A stretch of DNA of 64,000 nt from Ficedula albicollis (lineage: Eukaryota; Chordata; Aves; Passeriformes; Muscicapidae): contig NC_021672.1 of the NCBI RefSeq assembly GCF_000247815.1, positions 69,414,926-69,478,925 of the forward strand. The letters are read 5' to 3'. This document shows positions 1 through 15,700 of this stretch, one piece after another; the first letter of the stretch is position 1, and every line of letters begins with the position of its first letter. Under the pieces are notes generated by a model that had not been told where the DNA came from, searched no databases, and saw only the letters and a list, made by a program, of their open reading frames with translations. A program made the translations under genes and the position numbers.

Positions 1-1253
1 TCCTTTACAATTAGTACAGTACCAGTGCAGCTTTACAAAGCCAGCCTCCCAAAAAGGCCAATTCTACAATACTTTACTCCTGAAATATCACAGGCAGCAT
101 TACACTGTGCAGACAAAAACTGAATTATATGCTTAACTTCAGTTTGTTCTCACCTGAGATCTAGTCTACAGGAATAAGTCACATTTACACAATGCATATA
201 AATCTAGTTGAGTACATGTATCATGAACAGAAAAAAGGACAAAAATTTCAACAAAAACCTCACTAACTTATTTCAAGAACAGAGCTGACTGCAAAATCAG
301 TTTAAAAAAAGATATGGAACTTATGCACAGAATACATCACAGCAGAAAACACAAACAAGAAAAGATGACAGCATGTTGTTAACCTAATAACTGAGGCAAG
401 GCATCAAAAAAAGAAGGAAGGCAGCGACAGCACAAGAAGTATCACAGAATGATACATATCATTTGAAGATGAAACCAAGAAATTAAAGAGGTTTCAACAG
501 CTACTGATCCACGAAAAAGTTGAACACATACAGCAGCATAAAGGACTTTTTAATGCTACATTCCAGCTGGAGTAAATTCTAGTCAAGTCAGAAAGCGAGA
601 ATAAGCTTAATGTCACACTTTTGTTTAACGCAGATAAAAAGATGGGGAAAAAACGAAAATTGTCTAAAATATGAATGGATTTGCCCATCTGAAAGCTTTG
701 ACAGCCTGTCACATGTAAAGCTCTGTAGTCTCTGCACTCTTGCAAGCCATTCAGGAAGGAGAGGAAGCCTCAAACAGCGCAGGCACCCGCGTTACACTCT
801 TTTGTTCACAAGGGGTAATTACACCAGACTGTGGCTGGATGTCAGGCCCACTCAGAGAGTAACTGAAACCCACAATGCAGGTTCACTGCCTTGCCAGGCA
901 CAACAAAACATTTCCTTTAACACAAATATTTGCCAAAAGCAATAAAAACACGTATTTCATAGTACTCATATATTGATAACAGCAAACCAAAGTACAAATC
1001 ATTTGAAGACAGAGAGTGCAAGAAGAACACACAGGAAAAAAAAACCACATAAAAATTTAAAGGGACTAAGTAACAGTCTGTCAGAACAGACTTTGTATGG
1101 CCTCCAGTGCACTGTTCAGGCACTCTCCTGACTACACACAGGAAGGCAGCAAAGAGTCTGTAATCCAATCATACGTGCTAGGTATCATGCTAGCACACCA
1201 CAGCCTGGGTTTACATGTTTCTTAAGATAGAACACACATCAGTCCCATTCCAC
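1..1253. other. AT-rich non-coding stretch, no gene recognised
   Basis: I see no exon with a recognisable protein match on either strand here, only short open frames with low-complexity or unfamiliar translations. The base composition is AT-rich with many short A runs. If the island at 11.5-12.7 kb is the KDM7A promoter, this stretch would fall in a long KDM7A intron on the minus strand, but nothing in the sequence itself proves that. Confidence 0.4.
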
Positions 1254-1396
1254 AGGCCAGGGGGGGAAAAAAAACTGACAAAAAAAACCCCAAGAAAACA
1301 AGGCCAGGGGGGGAAAAAAAACTGACAAAAAATAAAGCCAAGAAAACGCAGGCCAGGGGGGGAAAAAAAACTGACAAAAAAAACCCCAAGAAAACA
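1254..1396. repeat. Three-copy tandem repeat, 47-49 bp unit
   Basis: Three units start at about 1254, 1301 and 1350. Each begins AGGCCAGGGGGGG, followed by a run of eight A, then CTGACAAAAA and a variable A-rich end. The middle copy differs from the outer two near its end. The unit carries a G7/A8 block. No coding role is suggested. Confidence 0.9.
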
Positions 1397-2340
1397 TGAA
1401 ACTAAGAAGTTTACCAAAAACTTCAAGATTTGAGAGTGTGTGTTTCCTTTCACAAGCTGTGTAACAGTCTTCACTCTTAAAGCAAGGGGAAAAGCACTCC
1501 TAGAGCAAACCACAGCTGGCAGGGGGCAACACCTCTCCCAAAACCTGCCCCTTAGTCATGAGACTGGGTGAGCATGCAGCTAAATCCCAAAGCAGTATGG
1601 CTCTTGCTGGCCTGTTTGCTTATTTTCCACCCTTAGGATTTCAGACTATCAAGGCAGTTCAGTGCCAGCAGGCTTTTTCTACCCATTACATGGCAGAGCT
1701 TAATCACAAGAACCTGTGTGGAGCTTTTTGCAGATCAAGACCCAAGAAAGCTATGAAGTGGTCTGTCCCACCTTTGGATCAGGCAGCACTCTCCTCCTCA
1801 TAGCAATTTCAGAAATTTAGCTCACCCACGCCCCAGCAATACTGACACACAAGGCTGGCATTTAAGTTAAGCCTGCACAGAACCTGAGCAATTGCCAGGA
1901 CATTCTGAAAGAGCAACTGCACAAATGCAGAAAAAGACTTGGAAGAAAAAGAACCTGTAAGGGTACGAACACTTCAGGCAATGCTGCACCTTTACAGCAG
2001 GCAGTGACTGAGTTCTGACAAACTTGTATTAAGCTGCTGCAACCCAAAAGAGCTGCTGCGTGTCTCGCTCTAAACAACAGTACCGGCAAGAGTAGTAGCA
2101 GTCTAGCTAAAGATATTAACGAGAGGTTGTTTTCAAGGTACAACAATCCTGCTTCGCCAGTTTTTATGGTTTACAAAGCCCTTTTCACACTTTCTGTCAT
2201 ACTGCAGCTCGAGCCGGGAGAAGCCCATGTACAAAGAAGTAAACATCAGAAACGCGGCGAGCCTTCCTTTCCTCCTAAAACGTGGCAAGAAAACACCCGT
2301 GTGTGTAACAATTACTGTTAAGTAACACCTAGATACGCAA

Positions 2341-4450
<2,110 letters not shown>

Positions 4451-7400
4451 CCGCGGCGCACAGTCAATGCTGCGGTTTCTGACAGATGTTTTCCCGCAGC
4501 AAATTCCACACACGGAAGGTGTTTTCTCCCAGAGGGACCTCTGATTTTAGGAAGCCTGGACAGTGCTTCCGTGCTGCCCAGCTGCGGGTTGCAATGGTTT
4601 ATTTCTTGTCAAGCTCTCTGCCTACGTGTGCATCGCTGTTCCATTCTATGCCGTCACTCTTTCTTTCAGAACACAAAAGTAGCACCGATGCTTTCATTAT
4701 GTGTCATCGCGAACAAAAAAGTAGATTTTAGAAAAGTTGTTTTTTTTTCCTGCAGCCTTTCAAGGACTTACAGAGATTGTAACGTATGAGGGAATGGAGA
4801 GCCACACTGAATTTAAACACGAAACAATAAATATGTTGAAGTGCATGTTACAGTGATCGTAACTGTAATAGACACTGCCTACAGCATTATAATTTTACAA
4901 CCCATGGCCTTAACCACCAGTAGCCACAAAAAAGCAAATGCTGTAGGTTTGTTTGGCAGAGGAAAGCTCAGAAGTAAATGTTTCCTTTCCAGACTGTTAT
5001 TGTGAAGCTTGCTAATGTCAACATTTATATAAGACAAGCAACATGAGATGATGATTTGGCAGCAAAATGGACAGCAAAGAAATGTAAAACAAATAAATCC
5101 AGTACGCAGGCTCTGTGATTGAATAGAGAATGAGACAGAGAAATAAAGGAAGTGTAAAGGATATCTTCAAGAAACACCAGATTCTCAAACCAAACCCTGA
5201 CCTATTTAGAAAGTGACGAAGGTTCTGACCTGCAGGAGGTTGTTTGTGGATGTTTCTTTAGTTTTCCAACACACCTCAGTATTTTAGCAACTCAAAATGG
5301 GGCCATAGACACATCAGTCTTCTAAAAAGCTGGTGTAAAACTTATGAGGGGCAAGAAACACCAGTAAGGCAACAAATTATGATTTCAGAGTTTCAGGAAA
5401 TAATACATAGCAAGAGGCTCTGTCATTAAAAATATTGTTTCCCTTTATTCCTTAAAGACACACTCGGGAAGTTGCTTTCTAATGGTAGGGCCTGCAAACT
5501 CTAAGAATCAATCACAGATAAGGTGAGGACTACCAAGAGAACTGTTCCAGTTAGAGTTGTTATTCTGTGTTTGTGCTACAAAATTCTGTGTTGGTATATG
5601 TAGCCACTCTGGAGTCGGAAAACACAATTCCTTGCTCCTTAGTTGGGTGTTTCTTACACTGTCACGGGGTCAGTCTTATCTGGAAGCTGCAGTCACCAGC
5701 TGGAGTGATGTCTTTATCCAAACTGGCCATAAAAATGCATGGGTGTTGTGTATCAGGAAGTGTCTGCAAACGACAAATGCACTGAACACTGAACTCTTGT
5801 GTTTGGTAAGGCACATGGGAGGGAATAGGGTGGGTGTTCCTGGGAGAGATGGGGTGAGGCTGCCTGGTGTGGGGAGGAGACCTGGCCGGGCTCAGGGCGA
5901 GTCCAGCGTTGGGTGAGGAAAGCAACCCATCCGTGAGAGTGCAAAGAATGAGGAAGCTGGCTGGTCTCTGCACCCTGTGGGGACCTGCCTTTCACTGGCC
6001 TTGATTGTGGAAAAATAAATGTTTGTTTGTTTGTTTGCTTGTTTGTTTGTTTGTTTTAAAGAGAGACGTTGTGATATTAAGCATGCAAAGTAACGCTCGC
6101 TGTTTAACAAGCACTTTGCCTACTGCCACAAGCGATGTCGTTTTGCCACTGTGATTTATTTCAGAGCAAGGTGTGTTAGTGGTTCAGTCTGCTGCACCTT
6201 AACCAGGTGGGGAATATCAACTTCATCTGTGGCAAAAACCAGCTTCACCTCCCTCAGTCTGACCTGCTGTCAGCTTTTCTCTTTCCAAGCTTTCTTTCAA
6301 ACAACACTAGAGTATATTTGAATGTAACACAACAAAAATTCAGGAAAACTGCGGACCACACACCGTAACAATTACAAAACCCCTTTTAATAAGTATTCTT
6401 TCCAGAGCCTTGGAGAGATTTTCTATGACAATCTTACTAAACACAATTCAGAAACAAAAAATGCAATACCTACCTTCAGTGTAAATAATTGAGTGAAGCA
6501 ATTTTAAAGGCCAATCCCAAAAAAACTTCAGAAGCAAGCTCATTATTCACAGCTACACAATGATATCAGAAGACACCTGAGGCTGTAGCACTCTCCATTC
6601 TCGTTTCCAAACCAGCAAGACACACCAATGTGAAATACAGTGTGCAGACTGCCTTCTAAGAGGCAACATAGGTTCATATGCTTGGCCTCTGGCTGAGTTC
6701 TGACTGCCAAAAACAGGCAGTAATGACAGAGGGCTGGGGAGGGCTGAAGAACCAGCTCTAGAACAGCTGGTACCTCTGGAAATCCAAAGTCTGGAGGAAA
6801 AAGGCTGGAGAGGGTGATGAAGAGCCAGTGGAAGGGCAGTGAGAATTAAGAAGACAGGAACAATAAAGCTTGTTTTAGGAAAGGAAAGTGGTCAGTGCCA
6901 CAGACCAGGACTCCCTGCTCGCTCACTGATGTACAGACACTCACTCCCCCATGCCTCATCTTGTTCCCAGCCTACCATCCCTCTCAGCTGAGCAAGCCAG
7001 TTCAAGCCAGGACTGAACATAATCTTTCCACCCTAAAATCCACCAAAACGTACTCTGTCCCATCAAGCCCACCCTCTAAAAAATACAACTTACAGCTTGT
7101 ACACCGAGCAAGTCCCACTGCCTGCCTGCATCTCCGTGCCTGGATTCCAGTAGAAACACTGTTAGAAACAAAGTAATGTGGGCTGGGGGTGGCAGGGGTG
7201 AGTGGATCTGGCACTCAGAGGTACAGAACTGTTAAGTAACGAGCATTGGATCTTCAGACAATCTTCAGACACTAAAGTCAGGGTTAGAGATTGGGGTACC
7301 AAGGACTAAAAAGCACCTTCTCTTTGCTTGCTCTTCAGAGCAGGCCTGAGCACTGGTACTCAAGGCCCAGTGCTTCTGCTTGTGATTGAAGGAATGCTGG

Positions 7401-8142
7401 CTGATAGTTTATCCTTAAGGCTGGGATCAGGCTGTGGGGTAAAAGGGCTTAAAGTGTAGGATTCTTCCTGAATAATGTGAGGAATGGGGAGAAATTATAA
7501 GACTTGCTACCTGTTTCTTATCATTATGAGACAAACCTGCAAAAGCACTTGAATCAACCACGTCAAGTGGCTTCCAATGAGGTCTGTAGGGATGATGGAC
7601 GTGCTCAGGCTTAAGTTTAGGGTGATGTATTACCATGGGTGGACAGTGGAAGGTAGAGAAAATGCCAGGAATAGGAAGAAGATCTTAGGACTGAGGAACT
7701 AGAATGATAGGAAGATAATACAGTTACCTAGTACTGTAATAAATGCTTGTGCATATATGGGTCAGGTACAGCTCACTGTTGTATGGGCCAGTGTGGAGTC
7801 AGGATCCTAGTGGGGTTTGGGTCATGGTGCTAAGTACAGGTCACATTGGACCATTGCCAGGGACTCAGTGTGGGAATTCTGCTGTGGTTGAAGTCAGCAA
7901 TCAAATTTCACTCTGCATGCTCTACAGAATGTATCTACAGGCACATCATCTTCACAGACAACCTTTGCTCTGCAACATCCTTCATCCACTAGTGTGTTAT
8001 TCTCTAGCCATTCACAGACCTCCAGAAAGGTCCACAGAGATGAGGGCTGCTGTCGGCAGGGAAAAGTGGTTTATTGGTAGCTCTAGAATGCTGGCTTATG
8101 ACTACAGGTGAGGGTCTTAGAAAGAAACCTGTTCTTATCAAA
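4451..8142. other. Intergenic or intronic stretch, no gene recognised
   Basis: There is no conserved-looking exon on either strand. Apart from the tetranucleotide repeat at 6021-6057, the stretch is ordinary unique-looking DNA. Confidence 0.4.
6021..6057. repeat. (GTTT)n microsatellite
   Basis: About nine GTTT units lie in tandem with one GCTT interruption. This is a simple tetranucleotide repeat. Confidence 0.9.
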
Positions 8143-8254
8143 AAACATAACCACCAGCACACTGCACATCAGTAGAGAAGAGGGTATGGGAGAAGAGGGT
8201 AAACATAACCACCAGCACACTGCACATCAGTAAAGAGGGTATGGGAGAAGAGGG
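8143..8254. repeat. Two-copy tandem duplication, about 57 bp
   Basis: The segment beginning AAACATAACCACCAGCACAC occurs at 8143-8200 and again at 8201-8254. The second copy is about four bases shorter, because GTAGAGAAGAGG becomes GTAAAGAGG. It is a local tandem duplication in non-coding DNA. Confidence 0.9.
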
Positions 8255-11220
8255 CACTCACTGTTGCACAATAAAAGCATCCAAAGCCCATGCCTGGCTT
8301 TGTGTATCTCCAAGAGCCATACACTGTACGTGGCATAAAGGGAAGATAAAGAAGGGACAGCAGGGCAGGGAGGTTGCCAGAAGGGAGAAAGGGGAGTTTT
8401 CTGGTAGTTCTGGCTGAACCACATACAGGTACCCACAAATATGCCTACTTGTCTCTCGGGAGGAGGGGAGAACAACCATCAGTCACAGGATGGTGGCTGC
8501 CACCCAGCAGGACATGGACGACCAAATAAACACCAGAGATGATATCCAGCAGACAAAGAGATGGCCCAGCTAGGGAGAATCAGAAAAAAAAAAAATCAGA
8601 CATTGTTAGCCATTAAAAAAATCAGATAAACTGTTGGGAAAACACGAGGGTAGAGGGACTTTTCCCATGTTTGGTCATTCCTTCAGTGTATTTATATACA
8701 TTTTGGCAAAACATTCATTTGTAAAATCACTTATTTTCACATCAATAGGCTTAAAGCTGCCGAAAAGCAAAGCTTTGGACTGAAAAAGTGTTCCAGTTCT
8801 CCATAGGAAACTGTCTGAAATATACCCAGAATTGGCAGTATGATCTTTGCATCTGCAGAGAAAATACTGAGTCATGCTGTCAGCCCACACACATTTAACA
8901 AAAATAAAAGCAGACCAACGATTCAAAATTCTCCCACTCATCATTTAAAGAAAACAGAAGTCATTCAGTCATGCCTCATGCTTCAGAGACCTTTAGAAAA
9001 CACCCAGTGCAGGGAACATTCGCCCACGTCGTGCCCACGCAGCGTTTCAAACAGGCGATGTCATTTGCAACTCGCTCACTCACAGGTCTGGGCACTGTTT
9101 GCTTCAACATCGCCAGAGGAAGTCGCCGAGACTTAAAAGGTTTCTGCTGGAAACGTGACACGATAGCTGGAGCCTCAGCCCTTGAGTGAGCAACGCTGAG
9201 ATGATGTAAGACAGCACGCCTGGCTTGAATCCCTGGAGGAGGCAGGAAAGTGCCGTGCGCTTCACAGAAACACAAACTTTAGCTGTAGTTTGAATAAGAG
9301 ACTACTGTGCTCTTCCTTCAGGGGTTAATCTTGTGCTGAACCATTGGCTCCCCAGCCATCCATTCAAAAGGGAGGCATTTGCACAAACATCAAGATTAGG
9401 GGAATTACCTAGGAAGTCCTCCTCCTTTTAACCCTTCCCACACAGTCCTCTGGCAAGGAAAAGCCGGTTTCACCCAGCTGCTGGCAACATCTCTTCCTCC
9501 TTCAGTTCTGAAAGCTGCTTGAAGTATTAGCAGCTGAACCTGGATGAGTGGCAGCCAGCCCAGCTCATGACGGAGGGGGAGACGTCACCACACAGAGCGC
9601 ACACAGATGGAGTTACACAATCTCTGTGGTGTTGAAAGCGGCGCTGGAAACTTGTCAGGAGCCCAAAGGCCAGAGCTAATTTGTATTTCCTATTGCACAG
9701 CATGATTTTAATCAGAGCGAAAAGCACCCAGTTGTGTTTTATGTAGCGAGTGTTATAAGCAGAGACAAGTTAACAGAGCAGCTAGGAGCAGGACATGCTC
9801 TGAGGATGGCACAGAGGAACAGTAGATGGGGAATATACCAAATTTATCAGCATTTCCTTTATTCTTCAGGATGGCCATGGGCTATGAAGCAAGAGAAGAA
9901 GAGGCAACTTTCATCACAATTCTGTGATTGCCCAATTCTCTTTTCAAGAAAAAAAAACAGTAAAAAAAGACACCTGCAAAAACCTTAAAGACAAACATTT
10001 TTAAAAACCTCTTTCCAAAAGTTGTAGATGTATCACCAAGTAAAAATACAGCATTCAGGAAACCCATCTCACTTGCAGCCAGTATTTGAAAGCAGTCAAG
10101 TTTAGGTGATCTCTAACAGAAGCTGCTTTGGCTTCAGCTGCAGATAAGCGTGTGCGAGTTCCTTGTTACAATTAAATTTCTGCCTCGTTGAGAGCAGCCA
10201 GCACACAGGACTGGCACAGCCCCCAAGCACCACTGTTCCCAGAACAGGCTCACCTCCAGCACTCCCTTTCCATGCTGTCATGGCTGGAGAGCAGGAGTCA
10301 GGAGCCATTTGGCCACCTTGCCCCAGCTGGGCTCACAGCCACGCTCCCTCCCCAGCACTGGGACGTACCTTTGTGTGCTGCCAGCGTGTGCCAGAGAGGG
10401 AATGGGGCACCAGGTTAATAGGACAGTAAATACACCTTGACGTTTTTTGATTGGTTTGCTTTGTACTCGCAATAGATTTACTGGAAATTCAGAGGTGGGG
10501 TTTGCTGCTCATTGGAGAAAATCCTTCATTTCAGCCTTCCTCTTTTTGCCCACTGGGAATAAACGCTCCTTTCCCCCTCAGTTCAGCTTTATTCCTTGAC
10601 AGCTGAGAAAAAGAAAGAAAGAGGGGAAAAAAGGAAATCAGACCTTGGACGTTTATTTTGCTCTGGAAAGCCAATGTCTAGTTCAGAGTGGGATAAACTG
10701 CATGTCAGGGATATAAAAGGAAGCCTGTCAGACAAGCTTATCTGTAGCTTCCTATATTCAGTCAGATAAACCCTATCCCCGGAGCATTTTCCTCACCAGC
10801 TAGGCCCTTTCTATTGTAGCCCCTGAAATCAGCACCCTCTCTGCTCTCACTCCTCCTCCACATGCTCCTTTACTCCCCTCCCCCAGACACATTTGTCCCC
10901 CCAACTCAAACAGCTCCCCAAGGAGCTCAGGCACCACCTATGTTCAGAGATGGGGAAAAGAGAAGAGCCAGCTGAATATGCAAACAATCCTATTTGCACC
11001 CCAGCATGTACAATTCAGCCCTTTGTCAGCATGATGGAGTGCACTCTGTCCAGTTTGTTTTCTTCTCTGAGATTATCACCCACACCCTTCCCGCACATGA
11101 GCATTATCAAACGCTGTACCTGAATCAGCCTTTTCAAGAGACAGGCTGGCTGCTTAATACCTGCGCACTAGCTGCCTATTTGCTTTGTTTCAAAACTGGA
11201 GGCAATCATAGAATGGGACG
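8255..11220. other. Intergenic or intronic stretch, no gene recognised
   Basis: No recognisable exon is present. Composition is mixed, with T-rich and A-rich patches. Nothing here supports a gene. Confidence 0.4.
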
Positions 11221-11230
11221 TGACATCTTA

Positions 11231-11437
<207 letters not shown>

Positions 11438-11730
11438 AGGGAAAAGGTGGTGGAAGTGCTGGATGGACACCTTGCACTCCGAGGTGTTTGGGGTGCGGGA
11501 CAGACGGACACGGCGGGCAGGAAGGACGGCGCAGCAAAGGTGCCAAGCGCTGAGGGGGCCGTGGAGCAGCACCGGCAGGGAGGCCCCAGGCCTGGCAGAC
11601 AATAGCTGTCTCCCTGCCGGCCGCATCCCACGGAGGAGCCTCATGAATCAAGGCGAACATCCAGCGACAGGCGGGATGAAATGCATTAATATGCGGGCGC
11701 CGGCAGCCCCCTGCCTGGCGCGGCGCTCAC

Positions 11731-12358
<628 letters not shown>

Positions 12359-12759
12359 TGGAGCCGGGCCGCGCCTGCACACAAAGCGGCCCGCCCGCCG
12401 CCGTGGGTGTGAGGGCAGCTCCGCTCGCCCCATTGTCTGCGCTCCTTTGTGCTCCTCCAGCCCCGCTCCCCGACCGCACGGGCAGGGATGGTGGCAGCGG
12501 GACAGACACGGCTTTGTTGAAGGGGAGCCCTCGAATGGGGAAAGGGCGCTGCCCTACGTGCCCGTCTGGGGGCCCGCGCTGCTCTGCCCCTCAGGGCGGG
12601 CGGGGAGCAGGGGGTGCCCACAGACGGACGGGGCGCGGGTGTTCGTCCCTGAGCACCTTTATGTCCCTCCTGTGAAGCCTTTGGGAGGTGGGGAACGCTC
12701 ACCAGCTCCTGCAGAAGGGACTGTGAGTGCTGCCCTAAACCCCTGGAGGGGACAATGAG

Positions 12760-15700
12760 GAGCAGATCTGGGAGCAGGGACCACCCATCACACCACCTGT
12801 ATCCCCCCCAGCCTTAGGAGCAGCACAGACACCTCTGCCAAAGCTCCACTGCTTTGTCACACAGCAGCTGTGGCTGCAGCATTGCAGCCCCCCCAGTCCT
12901 GCAGGATTGCCTTGTCTCAGGGCAGAGCTGCCATTGCCAAGCGCTCCGAGGGGTCAGTCTCCATCTGCAGCACACTGGGAGCTCTCCTCCTGCTGGAATG
13001 ACCAGGACAGGGAGAAAGGGAAAGCCAGGTCCCTCCAGTGCAGGGAGCAGCGTGTCCCCACGGTGCCCAAAGGACAAAACGCTCCCTGGTCCCACAGCAG
13101 CTGTGGCACATGGATCAGCTCCAGCCCCATGGAGCTATGGCTCACCTGGACTCAGCACTCGCTCCTCTCCGCCGGCACTGCTCACACAACCAACCTCAGC
13201 CACACACAGAAACACCTGCAATGCTCTGGGCGTCATTCGAACAATATGGCCAATGGAACATAAGGAAAGATAGAGAGAAAAGGTCTAAATCTGAGGGAAA
13301 AGCTTGTTCCTGAAGGACAGCACGTAGCACCACAAAGGAGCTCAGCACATTCCTGCTCTGCTGTTGGGACAGGCAGTGCTGAGAGCTGTGGCACTGAGAA
13401 CAACAGGGTCCAGGAACAAGAACCAAGACACTGCTGCTAGTGGAGCCTGAGGGTGTCCACAAGAGACAGGGATGGTGAGGAGGCAACATACAACTAAAAA
13501 GCCCATTTCTCAGTCTTATTCTGGGAAAACAGTTTCTGACAATTTCTGGTTCTAACAGTGCCATTAAAGAGAAAGGCTCTACCCAAAGTGCAGTTTCTCT
13601 TCCTATTCTTTCATTATATTTGGTATGTTTAAAATAAATTCTAAATAAACTCTTGCAAAAAGTTTCTATAGCCACCATCAGGGAGGTCTCTAGACAAGCT
13701 TTGTTCAGGAATACATTTTTCCTAGAGAAAACTCCTACTTTAAGAAAAAAAGGCAGAAACATTGAATCTAAACAACATCACTTCCCTCTTTGAGTTTTCC
13801 TGCTTCACAGTGAAGCCTCACCTTGTAAACTGTAGTTGTGCTTTATAAGCAGGACTCATACTGAGTGTGATGGACAAGAGATTCTCAGCAACATCTAAGT
13901 TGCAGAAGTGAGACAGTCATTCCCAAAGCCACCAAATAAGAAGATTGTGAGAGCAGATAAAGCAAAAAGCTAGATAGAAACAAAAGTCCTTCATCTTCAA
14001 AAAGTCAGAGAAATGGGAAAGACTGGGGGGAAAAGGAAATACCTGGGAAAAAAAGGGGAAAGACCTGCTGGGCAGCAGGTTGGTGGCAGAGCTCCTGGCC
14101 TCTCTCCATGCCTCCTCCATGACCCCTCGCTGTTTCCCCAGGCAAAAAAGGACACAGCAGCTCTTTCCCCAGGCCAGCACCAAGCTGGTGTTCCTGCACA
14201 GTGGCATTTCAGCAGCATCAGCCCAGAGCCGAACAATACAAGAGTCATTTTGAAAGCCAAGCTTGGAGGGGCTGCCTGAATTAATGAAGCTGATGGGATG
14301 GGGATGAGGTGTAACAAGGTGCCTCTTACTGAAAAGCAGAGAACTGCCCCCAGGCTGCCTTTGGCACCTGCAAAGCATCCAGGTCAGTTTGTAACTTATT
14401 AACACCACCACTCACAGGATCAAAGTTCAGCAGGTGTTTAGTTGCTCTTCTGGAACAGCAGACTTGAAAAGCATATTGTGCAGGTTTCCCAGGAATGAGA
14501 GAGACATGCAGAGAAAGCATCCACTGCCCATCTGCTCAGAGACAGCCACTGCATCACTTTGGGTCAGAAGACAGGCTTCCTTCACCCCCTCATGCCTGAG
14601 GAGCTAGCTCTGCTCAACTCCTGAACCCCTCTTCATCAAGGTCCTTCTTGGGACAAAACAGTTTTGCACCCAAGTGATGCTCAAAAGGGTCCCCAGCTTT
14701 AGGAGGAAATCCTCTGTCAAGAAGATTACACTGCACATTTTAAGTTCTCCCCTGCAGCTGGAATTGTACCTTAATCTAATTACACCTCCAGTGCCCCAAC
14801 TGTAAGTGTTCAATATATGATGTAGCTTGGAAAATTAATCACTGGACAAGCAGAGATGGGTAGTGAGTCAGTGTGGCAGCACAGAGTCAGATGAGAGCAA
14901 CAGGGCTGTATCTCCCAGCCCTGGGAGTTTTGTGCAGGGGGACTGCTGTGGTTCCCTAGACCAGCCTCTTGCCAGGCCGTTAAGATCACACAAACCAGCT
15001 CACCTCCAAAAAAAAAAATGCAGAGTTCCCAGAGCTGGTTTTCTACCTGCTGCTCCTGAGAGGGAAAAGTGACCCTGGCAGATGTGGAACACGAGGGTAC
15101 ACACAGAGGACCTGCAAGAAGGACACAAAGGAAAGGGAGGTGAGAGCTCATTGCTGATCAAACCTGAGAGAAAAGCACTGATGGATGGGGCTGAGTGCAG
15201 TCTTTCAAAGGTATCACTGGGCAGGATGGTGCTAGAAACAAAATCAAATCAAGGGTTTCTGAGCAGGTGGCATGCTTTGAATCCTGCCTGGGCTGGGATC
15301 ACCACTCCTTACCCTGGCTTATGTCTGTTGCAGTGATCAAGTTACCCAGCAATTATAAGTCCCTCCCCACCAGCAGAGCAACCAAAGATCCTCTGCTACC
15401 CTCAGCCTCCCTGCAGGCTCACAAGTCAAAGATCCAAACAGGTCCCATTTACTGTGCAGCTACTGCCCAAACCAGTGTGGGTAGCAGCATGGAGCCTGAT
15501 TGTCAGCACACAAGGCTACATGGAATTGCAGGATGATGCACAGGTGTGCTTGTTTGCTTATCCAAACCTGCAGATGTCCAGAGAGCATACAGTTCTGTTG
15601 TTTAAAGGGGGTTTATGGCCATACTTTATAATGAACAGTATCTATAGATTATTCTTTGTAAATATCTGTGCTCTGTGAAAGTCAGAGTTACAAACACCCA

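Noticed and set aside
13196..13762. Minus-strand open frame of 188 codons in intergenic DNA
   Set aside because: Composition is irregular, with no family motif, no convincing splice or promoter context and no syntenic gene expected here.
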